Source of the DNA: Epiperipatus broadwayi
Lineage: Eukaryota; Onychophora; Udeonychophora; Euonychophora; Peripatidae
Direction of reading: 5' to 3'
Assembly (NCBI GenBank): GCA_028023455.1
Contig: JAQFVV010000042.1
Span: 5,287,739-5,351,738 of the forward strand
Length of the DNA stretch: 64,000 nucleotides
This document shows positions 22,815-35,950 of this stretch, in pieces. How positions within the stretch are numbered: position 1 is the stretch's first letter; each line of letters begins with the position of its first letter. The notes under the pieces are model-generated. The model did no database searches, was not told the DNA's origin, and worked only from the letters and a program-made list of their open reading frames with translations. A program made the translations under genes and the position numbers.

Positions 22815-25800
22815 AAATCAATATCCACTGCAGAATGAAGGTTTGTCAAAGTTCAATCCATCTCCAATTTCTAGCGTCTCTTCTCCACATCTCTGCACAC
22901 TTTCTTATTTCATCCATCCATCTTACATGTGGTCTCTTACTGCATCTTTTACATTCTCTTGGAATCCAGTTTAAGATTTCAATTGCCCATCTATTATTAT
23001 CTCTTCTAGCAATATGTCCAGCCCAACTCCACTTCAGTCTTAATTCTTTCAATGATGTCAGTAACACCTGTTTGTTCTCCTACCCATATATTGCATTTTC
23101 AATTTCTTCTTGTTACTCCTAACATGCCTATCTCCATAATTCTTTGTGTGGTCTGAAGTCTCTGTATAGCTCTTCTATCAAGTCTCAAATCCATAAGTAA
23201 GAACCGGTAAAATATATTTATTAAAAACCCTCTTCAAACACATAGGCATATTTCCTTTTAGTATTAAGTCATTTCCATCAAAAGCACTCCAACCAAGTTT
23301 AATTCTATGATTAATTTCAATCATTATGTTTCCATCTGTAGTAATAATCTGGCCAAGATATTTGTAGTTGTTAACTTCTTTGAGAAAATCCATTGAACAT
23401 TATTTTAGTCCTTTTAACATTTATTTTTAATCCTACTTTATTTTCACCTAATAACTCCTGCAACATTTCTTGAAACTTTAAAGCATTATTTGCAAAAACA
23501 ATTACATCTGCAAAATCTAAATGATTTAAATAATACCCATGTATACTCTTCTAGCTTACCATTTTAATCCACAAAATATTTCTTGCAGCACTGCTGTAAA
23601 AACTTTTAGAGATAAGGAGTCTCCCAGTCTTACACTCTTGCCAATGTTAACCTTCATAGTATCATTATGTAATCTAATTGTTGCTATTGCATTTTTATAA
23701 ATATTCTTCAAAATATGACAATATCCTGGGTCTTTACCTTGATGATCCAATTCTTTAATCACCGAAGAAATGATTATACACCTGGGTCTCTTTTTACGCA
23801 GACTTATTTAACACGATTTTGAAGTTATGCGATTCGTGTTTCACCGGAAGTCAATTTCCGATAATGCGCTATTACTTTAAATAATAAATTTCGCGCACTT
23901 ACGTTATATTGAAAGTAATAGCACATTATTGGAATTCGATTTTCATCTTAGTAATTTCAATATTTTCAGTGCTTTATAATAAGATTTTATGCAATAATGA
24001 AATAAAAAATCACGATTTCCACATTTTATGTATACACATATTAAATTTTACAAGATTATAATGTAAATTTGTTCAAACATTGTGCGTGTTAATTTTGCAT
24101 TTTAAATCACATTCTGTTTTTGCTTTTTAAAAAAGAACGTAATCAATTATTATTTTCTTATTAATGACACTAATCATTAACGTGCTCTTAAATTCCAACG
24201 AGAGCTAAAAGGTTGTATGTCTGGATATCATGAGCTTCGTAAACAATTAATAAAATTGTCTCAAAGATTAATTACTAATTACGTTATCACCAAAAAATCA
24301 TAATAATTAAAACGTGTATAAAAAAATGTCAATTACTGTACTGTAAATTATGCATAAAAATATATTATTTTGAATAAAATTAAATATTATAGTTAAAAAA
24401 AGTTTGTCTTGTATCAATTTTTTTCAAATTTGAAATTTTTTATTAGTCATATTTTATATCCTTATTTTTTTTTTTGCACAAATTTTAAAGTAATTTTACG
24501 TTGGTGCTTTGCTTTTACGCGAATTTTGAAAAATCACAGACCGCACCCCCCCCTTCAATGTAAGTTACGTCTATTTTCGCGCGATTTCGTTTGCGCGTGT
24601 TTTCTGAGGAACCTATCTATCGTGTAAAACGAGACCCAGGTTATAATCAAATGCCTCAACATAAACTACAAATCCAAAGCATAATGGCAACTCATATTCA
24701 TTGGTCCTTTCTATAAATTCTCACTACTCGGATATGATCTACTGTACTAAAACCACTTTTAAATCCAGTTTGTTCTCTTGGTTGTTTGAAATCCAATGTT
24801 CTCTGTAGACAAGTTGTAATCATCTTAGTAAAAATTTTGTATAAAACTGATAAATCTGTAATTTCTAACATCTTTATCTTTTTTAAATATTAATACTACA
24901 TTCTAATCATCTGGTACATCGTTATCATTTAGACATTTGATATATAACTTTGGCAAATTTTTTTCTATTTCTTCACATGATTCTTTTAATAAATCAATTA
25001 TAATTCCATCATTACCTGGAGCGTTTCCTTTCTTCATATATTTACTTGCATAGCTCATTCCATTTAAAATTCTGAACAATTCAGAAGACATAATAGATGT
25101 AGGAGGTACTTGTTTTTTATTATTATATAATTCTTGATAGAATTCTTCTACCCATTTCATGATGTCATCTCTCTTTTTAGTAATAGTTCCATCTTTTTTT
25201 CTCATTGCAGATAAAAGTTTCCTACCAGACCAAAATGTTTTACACTTTTGAGACTTTTTCTTTTGTACAGCTTTCCTTGCTAGTTCACAATTATACTTTC
25301 TTTTATCATTATCAACTCTTTCGCACCATTTTATAAAATTCGAGATATTCAATCCTTTTTAATGCATCATTTTAATATATATCTTCATATTCTTTTTCTT
25401 CATAAATTCTCTAGCCTCAGAAATTTTAATGATCAATTGCTGATTTATTTCTACCAGCTATCTTTGTTGCAGTTTTTAAATGTGTATCAGTTATTTTTTT
25501 ATTAATTTCATTCAAATCTGAATCATGTTCAAAATCTAATACTTGAAGCTGGTTTGCAAGTTCTAATTTAAATTCATTAGAATGTTTCTGACCATTAGGA
25601 ATATCGACTGTAAATATTGTTTTTCTTAATAATTTGTCTCTCTAGTTTTGCATTAATACGTATCGATGATCACTTCCTGTGCTGAATTTATTAAGAACAT
25701 TACTATCTCGAAATATGTATTTTCTGTTAGTCAAAATATAAACCAATTCTGCTGTATTTTCATTTGGACGTTTCCATGTCTATTAACATTTTTCTCAAAA

Positions 25801-25875
25801 AAAATAATTCAAAATATAAAGTTTTTCTTCTTCTGCAAACTCCACAAGTTTATTAAATATCACTAATTTTCTTTC
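22815..25875 (-). pseudogene. RTE-type LINE, endonuclease plus reverse transcriptase, interrupted
   Basis: Read on the minus strand from 25875 down. The end of the APE endonuclease comes first (VEFAEEEKLYILNYFF near 25830, AELVYILTNRKYIFRDSNV near 25710, FSTGSDHRY near 25660, with the SDHR signature). Next are a lysine-rich linker, the RT entry motif KKGNAPGNDGI near 25030, and VYVEAFD near 24660. A Tigger-like MITE then interrupts the gene. The remainder gives IYKNAIATIRLHNDT near 23680, LGDSLSLKVFTAVLQE, a decayed catalytic region near 23510-23540, YKYLGQIITTDGN near 23350, and the C-terminal WAGHIARR..RW block near 23000. Numerous stops show it is dead. The 3' end is the conserved CCACTGCAGAATGAAGG region near 22830 on the plus strand. 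The 5' end is truncated within the endonuclease. Confidence 0.85.
23779..24641. mobile_element. Tigger-like non-autonomous DNA transposon (863 bp)
   Basis: Terminal inverted repeats CACCTGGGTCTCTTTTTACG (left) and the complement of GTGTAAAACGAGACCCAGGT (right) bound a block that splits the RTE copy. TATA flanks both ends (23775-23778 and 24642-24645), consistent with a TA-type target. Removing the block rejoins the LINE at the AFD motif. GC-rich subterminal motifs (GCGATTCGTGTTTCACCGG, CGCGCGATTTCGTTTGCGCG) and a CTGAGGAACCTATC segment resemble Tigger ends. The interior has no transposase. It needs a Tigger/pogo transposase in trans. Confidence 0.8.
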
Positions 25876-25879
25876 TTGA

Positions 25880-27229
25880 TTTTTCTGTTTTTATTTTTTG
25901 ATAAAATTATAATTCTGTTGATTATTTTAATACTTTTTACTCCAAGAGATTGAAATATAATTTTAAATTTTTTTTAGGAATTCTTATTTTTTTGAAATGG
26001 TCACTTTTTATCTTAACTTGATTTGAACAAATGTTAGTACAGACATAATCAGCATACTTTTATTACAATTACTTCTATTTTGTTAGATTGCAAAACTATT
26101 TTATAATATTTAGGTTATGATACCAATACAAATTTGTTGGGCCGTAGTGTTAAAAGGTTGAGAAATGCTGATCTAAAGAATATAAAAGGATAGTAATTAA
26201 TCCTGGTAAAAAATAAAACAATTGAAAAATATATATTATTAAATCAATTTTTATTACTTTGTGCCAATGATTGAAATTGTTGTAACTGCTATAGCCATGA
26301 TTACAATTGCTAAACTGCTATAATAATAAAAAAAAAGATTGAATGACTTCTAGAGGAATTTGTGGCAAGACAGAATAACTGGATTTGTGTTTATTAAAAC
26401 AAATTTTAAAAAATTTAATTTTTTACATACCATAATTTTGATAAGTACATGAACAAAACTGTTGCTAATGAAATGTTACTTTTTCTTTGGATATGTTGTT
26501 TTCTAATGTAAACATTGTGAAATTATGTAATAAATGTGTTTGAAACCATACACAACAGGATGGAATAAAAAATAAAATGATCATACTATTAGTTTACTAT
26601 TTATTTTACACTGATGCAAAAAGGACTTAGATGTCATCTACATTGCCCCCCCCCTTTTTAACTTTACAAATTTCATTTTCACTTTAAATAGACAATCAAT
26701 GCCTATTTTTGATTTCAGATTTTATAACATTCTATAATAAAATTTTAAATTAATATCAAGTGATATCTTTTATAGAGCGGACATAACAAAATCAAAAATA
26801 AAATTTCATTAAGTAATAAGACAAAATTGATGTAAGCACATTATAGAAAACTCAATCATTTTCTTAATATTGTTGGCTTCATATTATTAAGTGACATAAA
26901 ATCCATAATAAACATAATGATATTAATTTTGTTCCAAAACATTACAAAGCAAATAATTTCTAAGAGAAATTATCATTTAATAAATGATCATTATATATTA
27001 CTTCCCATTATAAATTGTCTCTACCTTCCTCTATCAGAACTTCCTACACCTATATTCATAATTTCAAATCTCATAATAGCCTGTGGGATTAAGCAATTGA
27101 AAATAAAGTAGGTTTATAAAATGAATGACTTTAAAGATCAATATACAATTGCAATATCAAGCATAGAATTTTCCATTCTAAAAATGGGAGGAAAAAAAAT
27201 TCCGTTTTGTTCCTGTATAGTGAAGCCAC
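25880..27229. other. AT-rich stretch; one possible hAT end
   Basis: No gene is supported. At about 26148-26170 the sequence TAAAAGGTTGAGAAATGCTG resembles the right inverted repeat of a hAT element (complement CAGCATTTCTCAACC) and is followed by ATCTAAAG, which could be half of an 8-bp target duplication. No matching left end was found, so a truncated hAT is only a possibility. A C-rich run occurs near 26646. Confidence 0.35.
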
Positions 27230-27388
27230 AATATATGATGTATACAAGGGAGCTTGGATTATTATTGTTTTTAATTTCATTTATATTTTTTAAAATTCTG
27301 TTTATATTAAAATCTTTATATAACTGTATCAGTGTTATATATATATGAGTTCAATAAATAATATATGATGTATACAAGGGAGCTTGGA
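27230..27388. repeat. perfect 29-bp direct repeats 130 bp apart
   Basis: Two identical 29-bp blocks, each starting AATATATGATGTATACAAGG, occupy 27230-27258 and 27360-27388. The intervening 101 bp is almost pure AT. The pattern could be a long target-site duplication around a small insertion or a tandem slip. The interior has no polymerase III boxes or terminal repeats. Confidence 0.6.
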
Positions 27389-30300
27389 ACAAGTGGATAT
27401 CGTGGTTCTATTGTACTTCTTACTAATCTAATACTAAGATCATTCCTATAAAGTAATATAATCCAAAATCTTGTTCACATTTAAAATTCACATCTCCATA
27501 CCAAAAGTTATTCAGTTCCATAAAATTTTAAAAAAAGCTGACTAAAATCAATGTATTTAAATATTATGAATACAATATTAATAAAGTTCAGCCATCTCTA
27601 TTGATAACTCAAAATGAGTTGCCAAAGGTCATTCTTGAGGATGCAAAAAATATTTCAGACAAGTTTAGAACAGAATTAATAATGGTTTTTATAATCTCTA
27701 TCTATATAAAAGACAGAAATTGCTGACAAACTTGTAAAAATTTCTGATGATGCAGAAACCAATAAAACAAGACTTTATAAGATCCAACCAAAAGACTTAA
27801 TTCTGCACTAAATATGTCTAGAAATACTTGTAAAAGATCTACCAATGAAATCACCAATCTTTCAAACTCAAAATTGATAGATCATTAAATATTGATGATT
27901 TTGTTCATGAATGCATTAATAAAAGGTGCCAAGAAAAAATCACATGCTTTTAAAACTTTTAAGAAACTTAAGACCTAGATAAAACAGATGGTAAAAATTA
28001 TTTGCCATCAATATCCATAAAAGCAAAATTATGATTTTGCCTAGCAGAATTAAAACACAATAAATCCTAACATATCACCCATTATTATTTACTGCTTTCT
28101 AAAATAATCGATATTAACATCTATTATTTCTTATAATTAGTGATATTAAAAAGTTTCTAAATTAAAGATTTATGTTGTCTTTGTCAATCTAATCTCAATT
28201 GCTGTTATGAAAAATAATTAAAAACCTCTAAAATCCTTACTTGCCAGAAAAGCATTAATTTACTTTGCAAAAGACTCTACAATAGAAAATGATTTAAAAT
28301 GTTAAAAGTTCTTACATTTGTCTTGAAAAAGACACCTTGTAATAGAATCTGTAATAAACTTCTCAATAAATTTAACCATCAGCCTAGTTTCCCTTTACGT
28401 AATTCATTTTACTTAGACCTTTATTATATTTTATTTATTTTTAATTCGTGCAAAAACAAAATTCAATCGTCTCACTTTCTACTATTTTAATATTCATTGA
28501 ACTTTATTCATGCAATTAAGTAATAGCATTTTAATATTGAATTTCAAAAATCTTACACATTTCACTAATAACATTTTAATGTATTAAACAAGGTAAATAG
28601 TCAAGTGTAAAAGTGATGAGACTGATGCAGATCAAAGATTATTCAGTACCAAAATTAAACCTGACTAAAAATAATGCAAACATTTCTCTGTGTCCTATTA
28701 TGATAACAAATATTATATAAATTTGAAATATTAGAAAAAATAACCCCTGACGAAATCATACTGGGGTAATACGTACTGTACTTTGAAAACATTACAAAAT
28801 AATTTCCCAAATTAGATATATGAAACACTAATATTCGGATAAAAGCTAAGCAACAATAGTATTAAGAAAAGAACGCCAATTATAATTTATTGTTATCCAC
28901 CGATGGCAGAACGCTAGCCGTAAGGAAATTGTTAATCAGCAGTCCACACATATAAAACGCAATAATAAATTTAAAATTTTTCTATAGTGCATTTTAAGTT
29001 CATAAAAATATATTCAAATATGAACATCATTTAACAAAATAATCAAACTATACTTCAACCATGCTTAAAATATATATGTATACTTTTATTAATTCTAAGT
29101 ATTTACAATTACGTTTTTTTTTTTTTTTAAAAATCATTAAAACTTCAAATAATCTATGTACATTTCTAAAAACACATTATGAATAGATCCTACAAATTTA
29201 AACAACAACAATTCATTTTTAAAATGTATAAATAGTACTACATGATAAAAGATAAAGGTAACTTATATTGAGAGAAATTTAAGTTGAAAAAATAGAATTG
29301 ATAATTTAAGTTCAAACTTAAATGACCTTAATCATAAATTTACAAAACCTGAAGCATTGTCTAAACAAAAGATACAATATCACTTAAAATACAAAAGTTT
29401 TCAAAATAATAAAATTATTTTACAATTAATAATATTCGAAAAGCTACAAAGCGAAAAAAAAAAATATGGCGGTCGTCATGGTAATGCTTTAATTCAGATT
29501 TCTTTAATACTATGGAATATTTCTTATATTATAAATACAAAACACTTACCTTATATATTTCAAAATGTTTAATTGTACATAACCATAACTTTTTAGTAAT
29601 AAGCTTATAAAGACTAATAGCAAAATATTACAAAATACATGATACTGTCATAATGGCAAGCTTACTAGAGTGGAGGCCGCCATGTGCAATAAGTATAAAA
29701 TTGAATTGTGGGACTTTTTTATTTTTATTGTGGAGTGTTGTTTTTATTTTATTCAAGTTATAATATTTTTATTTTTAAAAAAATTTCAGTGAAATTTTTT
29801 TTATTGATTTCAATGCCAGCATTTTACGTTTCAGTCACTATATTTCCAAAACAAAACAATCTTAACTATTAATCACATGATCCGAAGCTTACAATTTCTT
29901 CTCGTTATCATGATATATGTTATCATAATATATATTTAAAGTTTTGAATATGTTTATTTGATATAAATAAATTATCATCCTGTATGTATTATGCATATTT
30001 ACTTAAATTCGTACATTTAATAAATGTAATTTTGTTACGAACTAATTTCTATTCGATAGAGCTCAAAAATAATAGTTTAATGCACTCTTTGAGCTACTGG
30101 CTTTATTGAATGACTAGTTAAGTACTTTCTTAATTTTATATTTTTTGATAACTATTTTGTGAATATTGATTAATTATACAAAGTATAGTGACTTAATAAA
30201 GTATTATATAATTAAAATCAACTATAATGAAGTTATTAATGACTTGCTAAAGTAGCAAAATATTTATTTAATACCTGCTTTTTATTCTTCATTTTTAAAA

Positions 30301-30800
30301 ATCTGTTTCTGTATCAATGATCCTTTTATTAGTGTATGATTAAAAGGAAACGTAATATTTGACAGAATAATAGATTGAATATGGAGTTTCATAACTAATA
30401 GAGGTTTAAAGGCAGAAGTTCAATGACTAGCAGGAAGGCTTGCAAATGATTGGTGGATTAAAATTGCAAAGAAGTTCAGACTCACTGATTCTGGTATTCA
30501 TTTTTGACTCATTGAACATAATATTCTGAAAACTCAGCATAAAAATTATTAGATGGGAATGTACAAACAATAGAAAGTGCTTTCTATCACAATGGTTTTA
30601 TTATATTGGCAGGTGATGAATAAGATCATGATATTTCTTGCACTGGCCATAAACTCTTATAATATATGAGCTAAATTTATGGAGACTTCCCCATATATTT
30701 CTGTTATAGTGTTAGTTTGACCTGAAGATTTTTTAAGCTTTTTGAAGGATTTAATGATTCCAATTGCTAGAAGAAAGCTGTTAAATGTAAAGAGCACAGG
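27389..30800. other. AT-rich gene-poor stretch
   Basis: No credible coding region was recognised. Part of it (about 27540-28070) has a slightly more coding-like texture on the plus strand but is full of stops and matches no family I know. Two GC-richer spots, near 29470 (ATGGCGGTCGTCATGG) and 29671 (GTGGAGGCCGCCATGTGC), share an inverted GGCGG/CCGCC core of unknown meaning. Confidence 0.4.
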
Positions 30801-30814
30801 ACAATAAATTTTGT

Positions 30815-31960
30815 ATGTCATGTTTCTAAAGTTTTATTGAGGATTTTAATTCAAAGAATTTATGGGAGAGTAGAGTATTATATTGGAGAAGATCAGTTTG
30901 GTTTTCAGAAAGGGAAAAGTATAAGAGATGCTATTGGTGTTGTTAGAACAATTGCAGAGAGATATATCGAAAAAGATAAAGGAATGGGTATAAGTTTTGT
31001 GGATTTAGAAAAAGCATTTGATAGAATAATCTGAAATAAACTTATGACCATCTTAAAAAATATTTTAGAAAGAGGAAATTGATTTGAAATATAGAGACTG
31101 ATGAAGTAAATATAGAAAAAGGAGTTAGATAAGGATGCAGTATGTCACTTGGTTTTTTAAATATTTATTTACAACACATTCTGAATAATTACTTAGACTC
31201 AGAACTAAATGTTGGAAATAGAATAATTAAATATATAAGATTTGCAGATGATATGGCTCTTTAAAGTATATTCAGAATATTTTGAATAAATTGGAGGGTG
31301 TATGAACTATGAAATGAAGATTAATATTGAAAAGACTTAAGTGTTTATGCATAGGGAGGAATGCAAAAAGTTTGCAAATTGAAATCCATGATAGCATAGT
31401 TCAACAAGTGAAGGGATTTGGGTAGTGGTTGAGTGAGGATGGAAGAAGTAAAGTTAAAAGAATGGCATTAGCAAAGGAGGTATTTATTAAGTAAAAGAAA
31501 ATATTTGTGGACCTTTCATGAGAGAATTAAGAAAAGGATTAATTAAGTGCGAAGTGTACTATTATATGATTGTGAAATGTAGACAATGATAATAAAACTG
31601 TAAACAGATTGGGTGTCTTTGAGATGTGAACCTGAAGAACAATGGAAAAAATCAGATGAATAAAATAAGTTTTGAAAAGAGTAAAAAAGGAGATTGAGAA
31701 AATTAGAAAGAGAAACTGGATTGGACATATATTAAGAAGAAAGTATAGTTTAACGAAAGATGTTTTGGAGGGAATGGTGAATGGAAGCAAGAAGAAAGGA
31801 CAGAAAAGATTGATATTGTTGAATGACATAAGAGATAGGAAGTTATGTGGAATTGAACAGTTGGGCAATGAAGAGAATGGAGTAGGAAAATAGATGTATT
31901 GGTGATGCGACTACCCTCTGGGTCTGTCCATGAGACCGAATACTATTGATATTGTAGTCA
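30815..31960 (+). pseudogene. decayed LINE of a second family (reverse transcriptase and C-terminus)
   Basis: Plus-strand RT motifs appear in order: VSKVLLRIL then RIYGRVEYYIGEDQFGFQKG (30820-30910), VDLEKAFDRI near 31000, NIEKGVR then GCSMSLGF near 31120-31155, the catalytic box IRFADDMAL near 31235-31262 with both aspartates, MKINIEKT near 31315, and the C-terminal RKRNWIGHILRRK near 31700-31740 followed by KKKGQKRLILLNDI. The 3' UTR continues to about 31960 with a CCCTCTGGGTCTGTCC segment. Stops and frameshifts are scattered throughout. The FQKGKS and WIGHILRR signatures distinguish it from the RTE-type copies. No 5' part was found, so it is 5' truncated. Confidence 0.8.
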
Positions 31961-32229
31961 TTTGCAAGCATGTTTCATGATAACAGCTATGAAAACAATC
32001 TCTATATATGTAAAATAAGTTTATGTATATAATTAATTGAAAATAGGTTGTTGAAATCATTTGGTAAACAAAACACAACTGACTAGAAAAAAATCAAAGT
32101 ACAGTACTCTCATTTGAGGAATTTAATTCTATTTACTATGATAACTAGTCAGTATATATAGGTTATTGTATGTTTTTTCTAAATGCCATAAGCATTTATA
32201 AGCTTGAAATTAAACTTGGTAAGCCATTG
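31961..32229. other. AT-rich spacer between LINE and gypsy relics
   Basis: No feature supported. Confidence 0.4.
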
Positions 32230-34738
32230 CATGCATAAGTTGAAACCATGCATCTCTTCTAATTGCTATGTGAAAAGACAGTTCAATTCAAGATATCAGA
32301 CAACAAAAAATTATGGATTTTGCAATAGAACTGAGAAAAGAAGCTAATACTTATGATATTAGTAGCTTCACAGATAAAGTACTTACAGTTAGGTTTATTT
32401 ATGGCATGAGAAAAGACAACTTACTTATCAAGTTGCTTATGAATGAACTAACTATATGTGAGTTCTCTTTAGCCCAGGTGAGTTCTGTTAAGACTACAGT
32501 ACTCCAGCCATATCATTAAACAGCAATAAGGGAGTTAAAGCTACACATTTATAACAGTTTTAAAGATGAGCCAATATCAGCTCACGATGTAAAGACAGCC
32601 TGATGTAACTTAAGTTAAAAGTCTGTTATGAAGGCTGATCATAATTAAAGAAAGAGGTCATTTCAAAAAGGAATTTATAAATCTGCGATAAATTGATGCA
32701 TTTAGAAACTGCATGCTTAAGTAAAAAATAACCTCTCACAAATTAGCAGATTGGAAATAAGGTCATAATGCTGAGCAAGAAATAGTCTCAAGAAGGCAGT
32801 TTGTAAGAAAATTTGTGGGGGGATGGGACTCACATGCTATAATTGGCAACTTCCAAACTGATTTTCAGAGAAATAAAATACTTTTACTAGAAGTCATGGT
32901 AAATGTATACAGAAGAAAGTTTAATTTTGTTTCAAAACTATAACAACCTCATAGTTAAGGATTGGTTGGAAAATTAGAGCATGATGTCAAACAGCACATA
33001 ATAAAATGCATGGCAAAATTTTCTGAGATTTTTGACAAAAGGATGAAATACAATAAAAAAATATTTGCATATTATATTAAACAAGAAAAACAGCCAATTA
33101 ATTGCCAGAATAGACTGCTCCTGCTTGCACTAAGATCTAAAGCAGACTGCTGTTGCACTGAAATCTCAAGTAAAGAAAAAGCTGGATGACTTCCTAGTTG
33201 AGGGCATAAGAATCAATCTCTCATTTAGAATGGCCATGCCATTGTTTAATAATAAGAGCAAATTATGAGATTAAAATATATGGAGATTACAAGTTTGAAT
33301 AAATAAGGCTTTATCAAAGGATAACTGTCCACTGTTATCAATTAAACATGTTCTATTACTAATGGAAGATTGATCTAAAAGTAATTATCTATAAGTTTCT
33401 ATTGAAAAGAAGTCAGCAAAACTACATCTATAATAATTCAAAAGAGATCATTCAAGATAAGAAGATTAGTGTTTGGGATATTAGCTGCAGCCACATTTAA
33501 TGGCTTAATTGACATTGAATATTCCCAAAACTCCACCTCAGTTCAACAATTTCCATTTAATGATAAAATTAATAACTATTTTAAAAAATTAAAAGCCTTG
33601 GAAAACAAATTCAACTCTAGAGAAATTGATTTTTCTGATTTCAAGAAAAATATTTAGAACAAAATTAGGGGAATTTTAGAAATTAAAATATTAACTAATA
33701 TAAAAGAGCTATAAGTTTTTTTGGATTTGATAAACTGCTATAATGGGATCAAACAAATTAGAACTAAATTAGAAGAACTATAAAGTCATTTTCTTAAAGT
33801 GGCAAAATCTATCTGGAAGAGGGAGAAAACCTAAGCTTTTAAAAAGTAAAAGCTAGCAAGCTTTTAAAAAAATTTATCTGGCTCAAATCACTATGATATT
33901 AACAAAGATATGATATTCTGTGATATATCATTTATTAGGAGCCAAGGCATATTTATTCATAGCCAATTATACAATTCAAAAAAATTATGGCCTTTGTATA
34001 ATGGTTGTTAAGCAAGGCTGAGCATAATTATGCTCAATCTAATAAAGAGACTAATCGTAATATCAAAGTCTAAGCAAGGTAAAGTGATTTCATTGCTGAA
34101 ACTCTGTCACCTGAAATTAAACTAGCAATCTATTGAGGAGAACAAAGAATTAAAAATGGTAGAATTAAAATAGATTGTAAAAATCTTAAGTATAAAATGG
34201 TCCATAGTGAACAATTCAGTAAAGTTACAAAAATCTTTTAAACTGGATAGATTGAGGATGATTCAGCAATTTGCCACAGATTTGGTCAGTAATTCATTCC
34301 CCAATAAATTGAACTGTCATTAATAACATTTTGGGATCACTTGTTATTCTCACTAAACGTTTAACCTCCATTATGACCAGATAACATAATATGAATGAAT
34401 ATGTAAGATTGTATAAATAGTAATCAAAGATGGATATATATATTTAAGATATACTCAAATATATCACTAATGTTAGTCAGCAAGAATACACTAGCAAAAA
34501 TCAAAACTGCTTAACTAGTAATTAAAGAGCCTTGATCATGAAGGAGGAGGTAACTATTTTTAATAATGAAGAATACTTATCCAAAATTGTAATATGTTTT
34601 TCCAACTTGGTCTTCTACAATTATAAAAGTTTTTAAAAAATTGTGGCCCATTTTAGGTGATTACTTCAGATTATGGGACTTATTTAAACTTCTATGCAAT
34701 TCATAAGCACTTGCAAATCCAACAGTATTAAATAGATA
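32230..34738 (+). pseudogene. Ty3/gypsy LTR-retrotransposon relic (gag, RT, RNase H, integrase pieces)
   Basis: Plus-strand fragments follow gypsy order. A gag capsid segment (MDFAIELRKEAN, FIYGMRKDNLLIKLLMNE) lies at 32313-32519. The region ahead of RT (FSEIFDKRMKYNKK and ALKSQVKKKLDDFLVEGI) lies at 32980-33230. The RT/RNase H junction (TNIKEL.VFLDLINCYNGIK, then VAKSIWKREK) lies at about 33690-33830, and an integrase piece (VITSDYGTYLNFYAIHKHLQ) at about 34657-34717. Most catalytic parts, including the RT YxDD box, are missing or unreadable, so internal deletions are large. The relic is cut on its right by a truncated RTE copy at 34741. No LTR was identified here. Confidence 0.7.
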
Positions 34739-34740
34739 TT

Positions 34741-35443
34741 GTCATCTCCATCATCATCATCAACCATTATCAATCCTCTGCAGGATGAAGGTCTCTCCAA
34801 GTTTAATCTATCTCTGATCTTTAGTTTCTCTTCTCCACATCACCCCTGCACACTTTCTTATTTCATCTATTCATTTCACATGTGGTCTCTTTCTGGGTCT
34901 TTTACAATCTCTTGGAATCCAGGTTAAGATTTCAATTGTCCATCTATTACCATCTCTTCTAGAAATATGTCCAGCCTAACTCCACTTCAATCTTTTAATT
35001 TTTTCAATGAGGTCAGTAACACCTGTTTGTTCTCTTACCCATATATTGAGTTTTCGATTTTTTGTTACTCCCAACATGCATCTCTCCATACTTCTTTGGG
35101 TGGTCTGAAGTTTCTGTATTGCTCTTCTTTTCTAAAACATAGGCATACTTCTTTTAGTATCAAGTTATTTCTACCAAAAACATTCCAACCAAATTTCATC
35201 CATCGTGTTTCCATCTGTATTAATAATCTGACCAAGATATTTGTAGCTATTAACTTCTAACTTATCAAAATCAATCTTTATTTTCATATTTTGAGAAAAT
35301 CCATTAAACATTACTTTAGTCTTTTTAACATTTATCTTTAGACCTACTTTCATCTGATAACTCCTGCAATATTTCCTGCAGCTCTAAAGCATTATTTGCA
35401 AAACAACAACTACATCATCTGCAAAATCTAAATGACTTAAATA
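34741..35443 (-). pseudogene. RTE-type LINE, 5'-truncated copy
   Basis: A minus-strand copy of the RTE family at 58.2 kb, carrying only the C-terminal part: GLKINVKKTKVMFNGF near 35345, YKYLGQIINTDGN near 35235, then the GHIARR-type region and the 3' end. It ends in the CATCATCATCATC microsatellite (GAT repeats on its own strand) that also closes the 58.2-kb copy. Relative to that copy it lacks the segment for the VLPVLTYG-type motif near 35135. The 5' truncation at 35443 falls near the catalytic FADD box. It inserted into the gypsy integrase relic. Confidence 0.88.
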
Positions 35444-35840
35444 AAAAGTAGTGATAAGATTAAATAATTCAAGAGACATAGAAACTGTTTGTTAAGAAGA
35501 TAATTGGAAATTAAAGCAACCATATTGCAGAAATACTTTTATTGCAATTCTGGTATTTTTTATGATCCTGAGAAGATCCTTTGCAAGTTACACACTAGAG
35601 CATAAACTTTGAACAAAGTTATGCATATTCGTTCTCAAAGGAGAAACATAATAATTATCAAAAGAAAGAGTCATGAAAATTAGAAAATATATACTGTATT
35701 TAGTGTTTACAAAAAAGGTGAATGTTTGCCTCTATTGTTAGAAATGTAATAGACATTTATTGTACAGATGTCCCCAAGAGAGAAAAAGAATAATTGTCAA
35801 CAGAAATTAATACTGTACACAGTATTCTGCAAAAAGATAA
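35444..35840 (+). other. decayed sequence with a possible gag zinc knuckle
   Basis: On the plus strand near 35723-35790 a stretch reads CLYC, stop, then KCNRHLLYRCP, which resembles a degenerate CCHC zinc knuckle of an LTR-element gag. It might belong to the interrupted gypsy relic or to another element. No other domain was recognised, and the call is weak. Confidence 0.25.
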
Positions 35841-35950
35841 ATGATTAAAACAATAGCAACTCTCCATGCAATAGTGCCATCCAGCACAATAGGAATCGGT
35901 GGATGCTAGAAAGTTTGTGCAATAAAATTCTGATCTAGTGCCTACTTATC

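Noticed and set aside
22835-23122. 95-codon plus-strand open frame
   Set aside because: It is the antisense shadow of the RTE C-terminal region on the minus strand; the same shadow occurs at 34739-35260 and 58202-58578.
27540-28070. Decayed protein-coding gene
   Set aside because: Codon-like texture but too many stops in every frame and no recognisable motif; left as unannotated.
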